Of a DNA stretch of 64,000 nucleotides, positions 8,672-17,771 are shown in pieces (the stretch's first letter is position 1; each line of letters begins with the position of its first letter). The stretch spans positions 62,001 to 126,000 of the forward strand of contig JAGRKE010000006.1 in the NCBI GenBank assembly GCA_020442385.1, written 5' to 3'. The position numbers were made by a program, and so were the translations under genes. The notes under the pieces were generated by a model, which saw nothing but the letters and a program-made list of their open reading frames with translations, was not told where the DNA came from and did no database searches. Origin of the DNA: Alphaproteobacteria bacterium (GTDB taxonomy: Bacteria > Pseudomonadota > Alphaproteobacteria > Micavibrionales > Micavibrionaceae).

Positions 8672-11227
8672 GTGAGTGCGGATAATATTGTCATCGTCGA
8701 GTCGCCAGCTAAGGCGAAAACCATCAATAAATATCTGGGATCAGACTACGAGGTGATCGCCTCGTACGGTCATGTTCGCGATCTGGTCGGTAAAGATGGT
8801 TCGGTTTTGCCTGAGGAAGACTTTGCGATGAAGTGGGAGCTGGGCGAACGCGCCGAAAAAAATGTCAGCGACATAAAAAACCTCGTCAAAAATGCCAAAT
8901 CCGTCTTCCTCGCGCCTGACCCCGACCGCGAAGGAGAAGCCATTGCATGGCACGTGCAAGAAATTTTGCGCGAAGACGGCCTGCTGGAGGGTAAAAATAT
9001 CCAGCGCGTCACTTTTAACGAGATTACAAAATCCGCCGTACAAAATGCTTTCAATCATACGCGCGGCCTCGACCAACGCTTGATCGAAGCCTATCTGGCT
9101 CGCCGCGCGCTGGATTATCTTGTCGGCTTTAATATCTCGCCCGTGCTTTGGCGCAAATTGCCGGGCTCACGCTCTGCCGGGCGTGTCCAATCGGTGGCGC
9201 TGCGTCTTGTGTGTGAGCGCGAAGCCGAGATTGAGGTTTTCAAGCCGCAGGAATATTGGAGCATCGAAACCCGCCTTCACACAATTGAGGGTGCACCCTT
9301 TACCGCGCGCCTGACCCATTTGGCCGGCAACAAGCTCGATAAGTTTGATCTAGGCTCTGAGGGTGATGCCACCCACGCCATTGAACGCATTAAGCTTAAA
9401 AATCTCTCGATCCAGAAAATTGAGAGAAAGCAAGCACGGCGCAGCCCACCCGCACCGTTTATCACCTCAACCCTGCAAATTGAAGCATCACGCAAGCTGG
9501 GCTTTTCCGCCTCCAACACGATGCGTGTCGCGCAACAGCTATACGAAGCCGGGCTCATCACTTATATGAGAACCGACGGCACGACCCTGTCTGAAGAAGC
9601 CGTAACACAATCGCGCGATGTGATTAAAAAGGAATATGGCGATCAATATCTGCCTGATGCACCGCGTCTATATAAGTCAAAAGCGAAAAACGCGCAGGAA
9701 GCGCACGAAGCGATCCGACCGACCGATCTTTCGAAATTACCCGGACGTGAAGGCGGCCCGATGGAAGAGAGCCAGCGCAAACTTTATGATCTGATCTGGA
9801 AGCGCACGATGGCCAGCCAAATGGAAAACGCAATCCTCGATCAGGTCGCGGTTGATATTTCCGATGGCACGGATGATGTGGTTTTACGCGCCAACGGCTC
9901 AGTCGTGAAATTTGACGGCTTCTTGACCCTGTATCAGGAAAGCACAGATGATGATGACAACGACAAAGATGAGAAAAACGAGCGCGATCGCATCTTGCCG
10001 CCAATGAATGAGGGCGAAAAAACAAAAATCGTTGATATCGATTCCAACCAGCATTTCACCCAGCCACCGCCACGCTACAGCGAGGCAACGCTGGTGAAAA
10101 AGCTTGAGGAGCTGGGCATTGGCCGCCCATCAACCTATGCCTCAATCCTGCAGGTTTTGCGTGACCGCAATTATGTGACGATGGATAAAAAGCGCTTCAT
10201 CCCTGAAGATCGCGGGCGTCTTGTGACCACCTTCCTGCAAAAATTCTTCGCGCGTTATGTTGATTATGATTTCACGGCCAATCTGGAAGAAGAGCTGGAT
10301 GCCATTGCCGCCGGGCATGTGGCGTGGAAAGAAATGCTGCGCCATTTCTGGGTCGATTTCAAAGCCGCCGTTGATGAAACAAAAGACCTGACCATCACCG
10401 AGGTGATTGATTATCTGGACGCGGAGCTCGGCCCGCACTTCTTCCCGACAAGCGCGGAGAATAAAGAGCCGCGTAAATGTCAGGCCTGCGCCGAAACACA
10501 TGGTGACGGACGATTGGGTTTAAAGCTTGGAAAATTCGGCGCGTTTATCGGCTGCTCGAACTATCCTGAATGTAAATTCACCCGTCCGCTTGTTGTGCCC
10601 GGTGACGGCGATGAAGATGCCGAAGCTGCCGCATTAAGCAATGAGCCTAAAATTCTGGGCAAAGACCCCGGCACAGGGCGCACAGTGACGCTGCGCCGCG
10701 GTCCGTACGGCCCGTATGTGCAAATTGATGCGCCCGAAGAAACCGCCGAGCAGGAAGCCAAGCGCATGGAAGCCTATGAGTCCGACATCGAAGCCTGGAA
10801 AGAGGCAAAAAAAGTTGCCAAGAAGGCCGGGGAAAAAGCGCCGAAAAAACCGCCCAAGCCCAAGCCGGAAAAACCGAAGCGTCAGGGATTACCAAAGGGC
10901 ATGAGTGTCGGCGATGTAACGCTTGAAAATGCGCTGGAACTGCTGGCCCTGCCGCGTGATATTGGTGAGCATCCTGAAACCGGCAAGATGATTAAGGCTG
11001 GCATTGGCCGTTTTGGCCCGTTCGTTCAGCATGACGGCAAATATGCTTCTATCCCCAAGGATGAAGATGTGATGACCATTGGCATGAACCGCGCGGTTGA
11101 CCTGATCGCGGAGAAGGAAAAGCGCGACGCCGCCAAGATCGCAAAGAAAACCGATAAATCTGATAAAGACGAGCCTAAAAAGAAGACCAGTAAGAAAAAA
11201 TCTTCATCTAAAAAGAAAAGCGCCTAG
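8672..11227 (+). CDS. topA: DNA topoisomerase I
   Basis: 851 residues from a GTG start with AAAAGGA about 11 bases upstream. The Toprim domain begins at 'IVIVESPAKAKTI'. The active-site tyrosine is Y298 in 'ITYMRTDGT'. C-terminal zinc-ribbon-like cysteines (KCQAC...GCSNYPEC) lie near residues 604-632, followed by topoisomerase C-terminal repeats ('GPYGPYVQ', 'RFGPFVQ') and a lysine-rich tail after about residue 820. It relaxes negative supercoils behind moving polymerases. It lies in the conserved dprA-topA-rnr run. Confidence 0.97.
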   Translation: MSADNIVIVESPAKAKTINKYLGSDYEVIASYGHVRDLVGKDGSVLPEEDFAMKWELGERAEKNVSDIKNLVKNAKSVFLAPDPDREGEAIAWHVQEILREDGLLEGKNIQRVTFNEITKSAVQNAFNHTRGLDQRLIEAYLARRALDYLVGFNISPVLWRKLPGSRSAGRVQSVALRLVCEREAEIEVFKPQEYWSIETRLHTIEGAPFTARLTHLAGNKLDKFDLGSEGDATHAIERIKLKNLSIQKIERKQARRSPPAPFITSTLQIEASRKLGFSASNTMRVAQQLYEAGLITYMRTDGTTLSEEAVTQSRDVIKKEYGDQYLPDAPRLYKSKAKNAQEAHEAIRPTDLSKLPGREGGPMEESQRKLYDLIWKRTMASQMENAILDQVAVDISDGTDDVVLRANGSVVKFDGFLTLYQESTDDDDNDKDEKNERDRILPPMNEGEKTKIVDIDSNQHFTQPPPRYSEATLVKKLEELGIGRPSTYASILQVLRDRNYVTMDKKRFIPEDRGRLVTTFLQKFFARYVDYDFTANLEEELDAIAAGHVAWKEMLRHFWVDFKAAVDETKDLTITEVIDYLDAELGPHFFPTSAENKEPRKCQACAETHGDGRLGLKLGKFGAFIGCSNYPECKFTRPLVVPGDGDEDAEAAALSNEPKILGKDPGTGRTVTLRRGPYGPYVQIDAPEETAEQEAKRMEAYESDIEAWKEAKKVAKKAGEKAPKKPPKPKPEKPKRQGLPKGMSVGDVTLENALELLALPRDIGEHPETGKMIKAGIGRFGPFVQHDGKYASIPKDEDVMTIGMNRAVDLIAEKEKRDAAKIAKKTDKSDKDEPKKKTSKKKSSSKKKSA

Positions 11228-11230
11228 CGC

Positions 11231-13507
11231 ATGAAAAAGTCCGACATTCTTGAGTTCATCCAGTCCTCGCCTACGCCGGTGACCAAGCGGGATATTGCCT
11301 CTGCTTTCCGTCTGAAAGGCTCTGGCCCGCGCGTGGCGATGAAGAAAATTCTTAAAGAGCTTTACAATGAAGGCGCAATTATCAAGCAGGGCGGAACGTA
11401 TACTATCCCTGAAGGCCTGCCCGGTGTTTGCGTCGTGGCCGTCAGCAGCATTGATGTCGATGGCGATGTATTTGTCCGGCCTGTTGACTGGAATGAAGAG
11501 CTACAGGGTCAGCCGCCGCGCATTGAGCTGATGCCCGATAAAAAGGGACACCCGTCTCTCGCGGTCGGTGATCGCGCTCTTGTGCGCCTCAAACGTCTGG
11601 ATAAAGACACATATGAAGCGCGCGCGATCAAGCGTATGGATGCGCCGGAAAATCAGATCATGGGCTTGCTGCGCGTTTATAAAAACGGCGCGATCCTCCA
11701 GCCCGCCGATAAAAAAGCGAAATTCGAATTTGAGATTCCCCTGCCCGATTTAAACGGTGCGCAGGATGGCGATCTTGTCATTGGCGAAATCCAGCCCGCG
11801 CGCGGACATAGCCGCAAAAAAGCGCGCATAGTTGAAATTTTAGGCCAGCGCGATGATCCCAAAGCCATCAGCCTGATCAGCCTGCATGAGCAAGGGCTAA
11901 ACGAAACCTTCCCAGATTCGGTGATTAAAGAAACCGAAGGGATGAGCGTGCCCGACCTTAAGGGGCGCGAGGATATGCGCGATATTCCCCTTGTCACAAT
12001 TGACGGCGCAGATGCGCGCGATTTCGATGATGCGGTCTTTGCCGAAAAAACCGATAAGGGCTATCACATCATCGTGGCGATTGCCGATGTGTCTTATTAT
12101 GTGCGCCATGGCACGGCATTAGATGACGAGGCGCAGCGCCGGGGCAACTCCACCTACTTCCCCGACCGGGTTGTACCCATGCTGCCCGAAGCACTCTCGA
12201 ATGATTTATGCTCGCTTCGGCCAAAAGAAAACCGCGCCTGCCTTGCTGTTCATATGAATATCGATGAACGCGGGGAGCTGCTGAATTTCAAGTTCGTGCG
12301 CGGAATTATGCGCTCGGCCGCCCGCCTGATTTATGAGGACGTGCAGGCCGCCTATGATGCGCAAAAGCATGAGCTGATTGATCTAATAAACCCGCTTTAC
12401 GATGCGTTTAGAATTCTCGATAAAGCCCGCCAAGAGCGAGGCGCGCTGGATCTGGATTTGCCCGAGCGCCAAATCATCATCGATGACAAAGGCAATATGA
12501 CGGGGGTCAAAAAACGCCTGCGGCTAGATGCGCATAAAATGATTGAAGAGTTTATGATTCTGGCCAATGTCGCCGCAGCGCGTGCGCTGGAGGTCAAACA
12601 GGCGCAAAAAATTCCCTGTGTCTACCGAATCCATGACCGCCCGAGCTTGGAAAAGCTCGACAGCGTTCATGAATTTATCGAGAGTTTTGGCCTGTCATTC
12701 CCTAAGGGGCAGGTCGTCAATCCAAAACAAATTAACGGCCTTTTGCGAAAAGCGGCGCAGCTGCCCTACTCGCATTTAATCAGCGAGGTGATTTTGCGCA
12801 CGCAGGCCCAAGCAGTCTACAGCGCCAATAATATCGGGCATTTCGGTCTGGCGCTGAGCAAATATGCGCATTTTACATCCCCCATCCGCCGCTATGCCGA
12901 CCTTTTAGTTCACCGCGCTTTGGTGTCAGTTTACGGCCTTGGTAAAGGCGCGCTGCAGGATGATGAAATCGCGCGTATTGATGAGATTTGCGAGCATATT
13001 TCCAGCACCGAGCGCACCTCTATGGTGGCTGAGCGCAATGCGGTTGACCGCTTCACCGCGGCCTTCCTGTCGGATCATATCGGGGCGGAATTTTCCGGGC
13101 GCATTAACGGCGTAACGCGCTTTGGCCTGTTTGTAACCCTAGATGAGAGCGGCGCAGACGGGCTTGTCCCCATGCGCTCCCTGCCTGATGACTATTATAT
13201 TCATGATGAAAAGGTTCACGCGCTGATCGGGCGTAAGTCCAGACGTATTTATCAACTCGGCGCGCCGGTTACAGTGCGCCTGAAAGAAGCCGACGGGCTG
13301 ACCGGCAGCACGGTTTTAGAGCTGGTGGGCCACGAAAAAGGCGCCCAGCTTGAGGAATTAAAAGGAAGCACAAAAAATGCTGGAAAATCAAGCGGTAAGC
13401 GTGAAGATTACCGTCGAAAATCCGGCAGAAATACGGGAAAAAAGGTCAAAAAAACCACCCCAAAGCATAAGCGCAAACAAAACCGCGCAAAAAAGCATAA
13501 AAGATAA
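11231..13507 (+). CDS. rnr: Ribonuclease R
   Basis: 758 residues, 3 bases after topA. There is an N-terminal winged helix, then cold-shock domains, the RNB catalytic domain with the metal-binding aspartates in 'DGADARDFDDAV' (about residues 258-268), an S1 domain (about 618-700), and a strongly basic tail after about residue 710. RNase R is a 3'-to-5' exoribonuclease that degrades structured RNA and helps in RNA quality control. Confidence 0.96.
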   Translation: MKKSDILEFIQSSPTPVTKRDIASAFRLKGSGPRVAMKKILKELYNEGAIIKQGGTYTIPEGLPGVCVVAVSSIDVDGDVFVRPVDWNEELQGQPPRIELMPDKKGHPSLAVGDRALVRLKRLDKDTYEARAIKRMDAPENQIMGLLRVYKNGAILQPADKKAKFEFEIPLPDLNGAQDGDLVIGEIQPARGHSRKKARIVEILGQRDDPKAISLISLHEQGLNETFPDSVIKETEGMSVPDLKGREDMRDIPLVTIDGADARDFDDAVFAEKTDKGYHIIVAIADVSYYVRHGTALDDEAQRRGNSTYFPDRVVPMLPEALSNDLCSLRPKENRACLAVHMNIDERGELLNFKFVRGIMRSAARLIYEDVQAAYDAQKHELIDLINPLYDAFRILDKARQERGALDLDLPERQIIIDDKGNMTGVKKRLRLDAHKMIEEFMILANVAAARALEVKQAQKIPCVYRIHDRPSLEKLDSVHEFIESFGLSFPKGQVVNPKQINGLLRKAAQLPYSHLISEVILRTQAQAVYSANNIGHFGLALSKYAHFTSPIRRYADLLVHRALVSVYGLGKGALQDDEIARIDEICEHISSTERTSMVAERNAVDRFTAAFLSDHIGAEFSGRINGVTRFGLFVTLDESGADGLVPMRSLPDDYYIHDEKVHALIGRKSRRIYQLGAPVTVRLKEADGLTGSTVLELVGHEKGAQLEELKGSTKNAGKSSGKREDYRRKSGRNTGKKVKKTTPKHKRKQNRAKKHKR

Positions 13508-13518
13508 AATGCGCAAAG

Positions 13519-13547
13519 CTTGACATTTTTCAGGAAATCACGCATAA
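13519..13547 (+). promoter_or_regulatory. Sigma-70-type promoter for rpmG
   Basis: TTGACA at 13519-13524, a 17-base spacer, then CATAAA at 13542-13547. Transcription would begin near 13554, about 25 bases before the rpmG start. It gives L33 its own supply independent of the long upstream run. Confidence 0.6.
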
Positions 13548-13578
13548 AACGCCCTCGAATATATAAGGAGACAAAGTG

Positions 13579-13785
13579 ATGGCTAAAAAAGGCACATCCG
13601 TAAAGGTGAGATTGGAAAGCGAAGCGGGCACAGGCTACCGCTATTACGCGAAACGCAGCACGCGCGCGGAATATAAAATTAAGAAGAAAAAATACGACCC
13701 TTGGGCCGTAAACCCTGAGACTGGGAAAAAAGGCATGCACGTTGAATTCGTGGAAAAGAAAATGCCGCCTTCAAAGAAAAACTAA
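13579..13785 (+). CDS. rpmG: 50S ribosomal protein L33
   Basis: 68 residues, basic, starting 'MAKKGTSVKVRLES' with the L33 'Y..KKKYDP' segment. It belongs to the type without zinc-binding cysteines. It is about 13 residues longer than the usual 55-residue alphaproteobacterial L33, with an insert around residues 41-52 (NPETGKKGM) and a short extra tail. The ATG at 13579 has AAGGAG 8 bases upstream; the GTG just before it is less likely. Confidence 0.93.
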   Translation: MAKKGTSVKVRLESEAGTGYRYYAKRSTRAEYKIKKKKYDPWAVNPETGKKGMHVEFVEKKMPPSKKN

Positions 13786-13807
13786 GATCGAAAATGATCA
13801 AAAAGAC

Positions 13808-13836
13808 AAAGCGCCCAATTTCGGGCGCTTTTTTTA
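13808..13836 (+). terminator. Intrinsic terminator after rpmG
   Basis: Stem AAAGCGCCC / GGGCGCTTT with a six-base loop, followed by a T run. It lies 22 bases past the rpmG stop and touches the stop codon of the convergent pleD gene. Confidence 0.85.
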
Positions 13837-15264
13837 TTTCAAAAACGGGCGGGATTGCTGCTCGAACTTCTCGGGGTCGAGCTTGCCGATATCTTCGAAT
13901 ACAACGCAATTGCGTCCGCCCTCTTTCGCATCATAGAGCGATTTATCCGCGCGCTCCAAGATGGCTTTGACGGGATGCAGGCGCTGGCGAATCATCACCG
14001 CGCCGATTGACGTTGTAATGCTCAAACACCCACTATCGGTGGAACATGCAAAAGGCTTATCCGCCACCGCGCGGCGCAAGCGCTCGGCCACCATCTGTGC
14101 GCGCTCTTCAGTAACATCAGGCAGAATAACAACAAACTCTTCTCCGCCCAGACGCGCCACAAGGTCGAAGCTGCGCAAATTGTCTTTCAGGCGCTCACCA
14201 AACTGCTTGAGAATCTCATCGCCTACTCCATGACCGTGCGTGTCATTGACGCTTTTGAAATGATCAATATCGAGCAAAAACACGGCCAGTGATTTATTCG
14301 TCGTCTGATTTTTTTCAACCAACTTTTCAAGGTGAACCTCGAGATAGCGCCGGTTATGCAGCCCGGTCAAACTATCGATCAGCGCCATGGACAGGCTGAC
14401 CTCGTAAGAAGAGCGCAGCCGCTCCTGAAAACGTCTGCGGCGGATTTGCGTGCGGGCGCGCGCCATCAGCTCGTTACGCTCGAGCGGGCGCAACATGTAA
14501 TCATGCACGCCGATATCCAGCCCGTGTACAATGCGCGGCATATCCTCTTCTTCACCGATCATCAAAATAGGAACAGAGCGGGTTTTCTCGCTTGATTTCA
14601 AATGGGAACACAAACGCAGCCCGTCTTCATTTTCAAGATTGAGGCTGACAATAAACAAATCAAAACTGTCGCGCCCGACATATTCCATCGCCTCCGCGCC
14701 TGTATCGGCGACAACGACATTATGGTGTTCTTTATTGAGGGTCTCGCTTATTTTCTGCTGTTCGAAATCTTTGTCCTCAATTACCAAAATATCGGCCGGA
14801 CCGATCGATTGTTGCATCAAATCCTGCGCCACACCCTCAACAACACCCAGTTGATTGGCCGTGTTTTCACGCGTGCGCCATTCATCCAGTGTCATTTTCA
14901 AACGTACGAGCGAGCGCACGCGCGCCATCAGCGCCGTATCGTTAATCGGCTTGCTGAGGAAATCATCTGCGCCCGATTCCAGCCCGCGCACTTTATCCTG
15001 CGTATCGGTCAGAGCCGTCACCATGACCACGGGAATATGAGACAGAGACGGGTTGCCCTTAATCCTAGTACAAACCTCGAACCCGTCCATACCGGGCATC
15101 ATCACATCCAGAAGGATAATATCCGGGCTTTCCTGCGCGGCCTTATCCAGCGCCTCCTGACCGTTGCTCGCGGTAATCACATCGTAATACTCGCTGGTCA
15201 GCTTGGCTTCGAGCAGCTTCACATTGGGAAGGATGTCATCGACAACAAGAATGCGTGCGGACAT
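13834..15264 (-). CDS. pleD: PleD-type diguanylate cyclase response regulator
   Basis: 476 residues with two receiver domains and a GGDEF domain, the PleD layout. The first receiver has D53 in 'LLDVMMPG'. The second (about 155-275) has lost its acceptor aspartate (serine in 'FIVSLNLEN'), as in known PleD adaptor domains. The GGDEF domain has an active GGEEF at 373-377 and an intact inhibitory site RSFD at 364-367, five residues upstream. It makes c-di-GMP when phosphorylated and in Caulobacter governs polar development. Its start overlaps the divK stop by one base (TAATG). Confidence 0.95.
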   Translation of the reverse strand: MSARILVVDDILPNVKLLEAKLTSEYYDVITASNGQEALDKAAQESPDIILLDVMMPGMDGFEVCTRIKGNPSLSHIPVVMVTALTDTQDKVRGLESGADDFLSKPINDTALMARVRSLVRLKMTLDEWRTRENTANQLGVVEGVAQDLMQQSIGPADILVIEDKDFEQQKISETLNKEHHNVVVADTGAEAMEYVGRDSFDLFIVSLNLENEDGLRLCSHLKSSEKTRSVPILMIGEEEDMPRIVHGLDIGVHDYMLRPLERNELMARARTQIRRRRFQERLRSSYEVSLSMALIDSLTGLHNRRYLEVHLEKLVEKNQTTNKSLAVFLLDIDHFKSVNDTHGHGVGDEILKQFGERLKDNLRSFDLVARLGGEEFVVILPDVTEERAQMVAERLRRAVADKPFACSTDSGCLSITTSIGAVMIRQRLHPVKAILERADKSLYDAKEGGRNCVVFEDIGKLDPEKFEQQSRPFLK

Positions 15265-15635
15265 TATTTCTCTCCGAGATAGCTGTCGACGATCTCTAAA
15301 AAGCGGGTCACGGAGATGGGTTTGGAAATATAATCCTCGCAGCCGCCTTCGCGGATTTTCTGTTCATCGCCCTTCATCGCAAAGGCGGTCACAGCCACAA
15401 CGGGAATAGATTTAAGCTCTTCATCGGCCTTGAGCCATTTGGTCACATCCAGCCCTGAAACCTCAGGAAGCTGGATATCCATAAGGATCAAATCCGGCTG
15501 ATGCTCGCGCGCCAAGTTCAAAACCTGATTACCATCGCTGGTCTCAAAAGTTTCAATTCCATGCGCTTCCAGCAAGTCGTGGAAGAGCTTCATATTCAAT
15601 TCGTTATCTTCAACAATAAGAACTTTTTTACCCAT
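15264..15635 (-). CDS. divK: Cell-cycle response regulator DivK
   Basis: A 123-residue receiver-only protein. Acidic pocket E9-D10, acceptor D53 in '[11 protein letters not shown]', conserved lysine in 'ISKPIS'. Sequence and position directly before pleD match DivK, which in Caulobacter and relatives signals through DivJ/PleC and DivL to control CtrA. Translation is coupled to pleD. Confidence 0.93.
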   Translation of the reverse strand: MGKKVLIVEDNELNMKLFHDLLEAHGIETFETSDGNQVLNLAREHQPDLILMDIQLPEVSGLDVTKWLKADEELKSIPVVAVTAFAMKGDEQKIREGGCEDYISKPISVTRFLEIVDSYLGEK

Positions 15636-15713
15636 GACCTTTGTTATATCCCCGTTTGTCTCAACACTCTAGTGATTATCCTAAAGAATGCGCAATATTG
15701 CAAAACTCTAAAA

Positions 15714-16601
15714 TTATTCCTGAGCGCATTGCTCAGCTTCCAGCGGCTCCAGCGCCTTAAGCGTCTGTGTCACCGTAAAGTCCTCATAGCGCACCAGCAT
15801 AGAGCTGATCACACCATTTTCATGAAAAACCAAGTCCATCTCATAGTCAGATGTGGCCGAGTCATTATCCAGCGGAAAGAAGGCCAGTTGCACTTCTCGC
15901 GCCGGACTGTCGAGCAAAGCCTTATCGACATTTTCCATGTTCTTCACATCGGCAAAGCGGTCCACAGGCTTGCCGATAAAGGCATTAATATTGATCGGGC
16001 CTTCATTATCGCTGCCATCAAAAATCGTCGCATTATAAAATTTGGCGTTCTTTTTAATTTGCTCAAGCAATCCCAGCGTATGCCCCATCGGGAAAACGCC
16101 GCCGGGCGGAATATCGTATTTCACGCCTTCGGGAATGCTGTATTCGGCATTGCCCCCGCCCGCATCGGCATTGAGCATCGCATGGCCGCGCACCTCTTCA
16201 AACAGCTGCCCGTCGCGCTTGCGCTGTGAGGTAAAATGCATATCCGTTCCATCAAACGCCTCATAGGTCGAAAAATCGCTTTTCAGGCGCATCGCCGGAC
16301 TGTCGGCATATTCATACAGCAGATCAAAACGGTGGTTGGATATCCACGCCTCGCACGAAGGCTTCCAATCATAAAACATTTGGCCGCTGATATTGACGAT
16401 CTGTGAACCGCTCTTGGCCCCCACCAGCTTAATCTCATAGAGCGCCTTATGCGGAGCAAGGCCAGCCGCGCTGGCACGGTTGTCCGCTTCTTGCGCACCG
16501 CCGCTCAAGCTCACAAATAAGGCAGCGGCGCACAGCAGAGCACAAAAATATGCGGTTTTTCTAAAAATTATGCGGGGTGAAAACAATTTGAAAACTTCCA
16601 T
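15714..16601 (-). CDS. EipB-like periplasmic envelope integrity protein (DUF1849)
   Basis: 295 residues with a signal peptide or N-terminal membrane segment (about 15-35). The body starts 'LAPHKALYEIKLVGAKSGS' and continues with 'NISGQMFYDWKPSCEAW', the pattern of DUF1849/EipB proteins. EipB is a periplasmic beta-spiral protein needed for envelope integrity in Brucella. Two cysteines (about residue 83 and near the C-terminus) could form the disulfide reported in that family. It lies 78 bases upstream of divK on the same strand and may be read with it. Confidence 0.8.
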   Translation of the reverse strand: MEVFKLFSPRIIFRKTAYFCALLCAAALFVSLSGGAQEADNRASAAGLAPHKALYEIKLVGAKSGSQIVNISGQMFYDWKPSCEAWISNHRFDLLYEYADSPAMRLKSDFSTYEAFDGTDMHFTSQRKRDGQLFEEVRGHAMLNADAGGGNAEYSIPEGVKYDIPPGGVFPMGHTLGLLEQIKKNAKFYNATIFDGSDNEGPININAFIGKPVDRFADVKNMENVDKALLDSPAREVQLAFFPLDNDSATSDYEMDLVFHENGVISSMLVRYEDFTVTQTLKALEPLEAEQCAQE

Positions 16602-16779
16602 TCTTTACGAGGGAGAATAATAACGAAAAATCAGCGCGGGAGCAAAGCGGAAAACTCTGCCGCGCGCGGGTGGGTAAATTTAACCTCTTTTTACATAGTG
16701 TGAATTTATTGCCTCACATGCCACACAGCCATAAACCATTAAGCCATTGTTATTAAATGTAAAAATCAATAGCGCAATC

Positions 16780-16795
16780 TGGCACGGTCTTCGCA
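16780..16795 (+). promoter_or_regulatory. Sigma-54-type promoter candidate
   Basis: TGGCACG-GTCT-TCGCA: the -24 element is perfect, and the -12 element has one change (TCGCA for TTGCA) but keeps the essential GC at the right 12-base distance from GG. Transcription would start near 16806, 32 bases before the degenerate GGDEF gene, which has AAGGA 8 bases before its ATG. Confidence 0.5.
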
Positions 16796-16837
16796 ACATA
16801 GAGGGTATAGAACGATATTTGACCAAGGACATAGACA

Positions 16838-17590
16838 ATGACCACGGATTACATTCAACATGAAGATGCGGCCAAACAGCCCAAATTCTTTGGAATCCGC
16901 ATAAAAAAGGATAAGCCGCCGCTTAAACGCCGCGTCCCGCTGGAGCTTACCCGCAACAACCCGTTTGTAGACGGCACGCAGGATATGTTCGATGTTCTGG
17001 CCCAGCATAGCTGGGGTGATATCAATGTTCATAAAAAAACCGCAAACATCTTGCAAAAAGCCGGGCAAACCATTAGCGAGGCCGAAGAAAAGCTCAGCCG
17101 CCAGAACAAACGTATTAAAATGCTGGAGCGCCTTAATCCGACCGATGAGCTGACCGGTCTTTATAACCGCGCAGGATTTGAGCTGGTTTTCAAACGCGAG
17201 CTGGCCCGCACCAAAAGACACCAAGAGCACGCCGGAATTCTGGTTTTAATCGATATTGAAAGCTATGACAGCCTCAAAGCCAAAGAAGGCCGTGACGCAG
17301 CCGAAGCGGGCCTGAAGCTTGTGGCTAAAATTCTAGCCGATGAAATCCGTGAAATGGACGTGGCCGCGCGCCTGAGCGAGCATGAATTTGTCCTGTTATT
17401 CACCAACACCGCGGCCGACAAGGTTGTGGACCGTGTTCAAAAGCTGGCGCTGCGCATCAACAATTTGTCTTTTATTTGGAAGAAGCAGGAAGTGAATATC
17501 AGCGCCAGTTTGGGCCTGCGTAGCTATGGCCCGCAGGATAATCTTTCAGGCTTGTTTAAATCCGAAGGAAAGGCCGGTAAAACGCCGTAA
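16838..17590 (+). CDS. Degenerate GGDEF protein, likely c-di-GMP receptor
   Basis: 250 residues. The first 100 residues are non-catalytic with a helical, coiled-coil-prone stretch (about 65-100). The GGDEF domain begins at 'DELTGLYNRAGF' (103). The signature is SEHEF at 180-184 instead of GG(D/E)EF, so cyclase activity is unlikely. The inhibitory-site motif REMD at 171-174 is intact at exactly the right five-residue spacing, so the protein may bind c-di-GMP there. No signal peptide. It stands alone between a sigma-54-like promoter and a strong terminator, so it is probably a single-gene unit. Confidence 0.8.
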   Translation: MTTDYIQHEDAAKQPKFFGIRIKKDKPPLKRRVPLELTRNNPFVDGTQDMFDVLAQHSWGDINVHKKTANILQKAGQTISEAEEKLSRQNKRIKMLERLNPTDELTGLYNRAGFELVFKRELARTKRHQEHAGILVLIDIESYDSLKAKEGRDAAEAGLKLVAKILADEIREMDVAARLSEHEFVLLFTNTAADKVVDRVQKLALRINNLSFIWKKQEVNISASLGLRSYGPQDNLSGLFKSEGKAGKTP

Positions 17591-17668
17591 TAATGCAGCA
17601 TATAAGGTTTTCAACGTCTGCCGCCCCTCCCTAACCCGAACCCAACACCACAAGGCAGACAAACCCCC

Positions 17669-17713
17669 AAGCCCGGTTCGTCCCCCTCCAACCCTCACGA
17701 ACCGGGCTTTTTC
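17669..17713 (+). terminator. Strong intrinsic terminator
   Basis: A 13-bp perfect stem (AAGCCCGGTTCGT / ACGAACCGGGCTT, 17669-17681 and 17697-17709) with a 15-base pyrimidine-rich loop and a T run. It ends the GGDEF transcript. Confidence 0.85.
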
Positions 17714-17771
17714 TTGAATCTTGCAGTAAAATTATGTATATTTGAAGTTCACAAAAAACAGGGCGCGCTTA

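Noticed and set aside
14602..15282. 226-codon open frame antisense to pleD
   Set aside because: Shadow of pleD; histidine-rich composition mirrors the sense codons.
16680..16694. CtrA box (TTAA-N7-TTAC)
   Set aside because: One mismatch and a weak motif in AT-rich DNA; not enough to claim without other sites.
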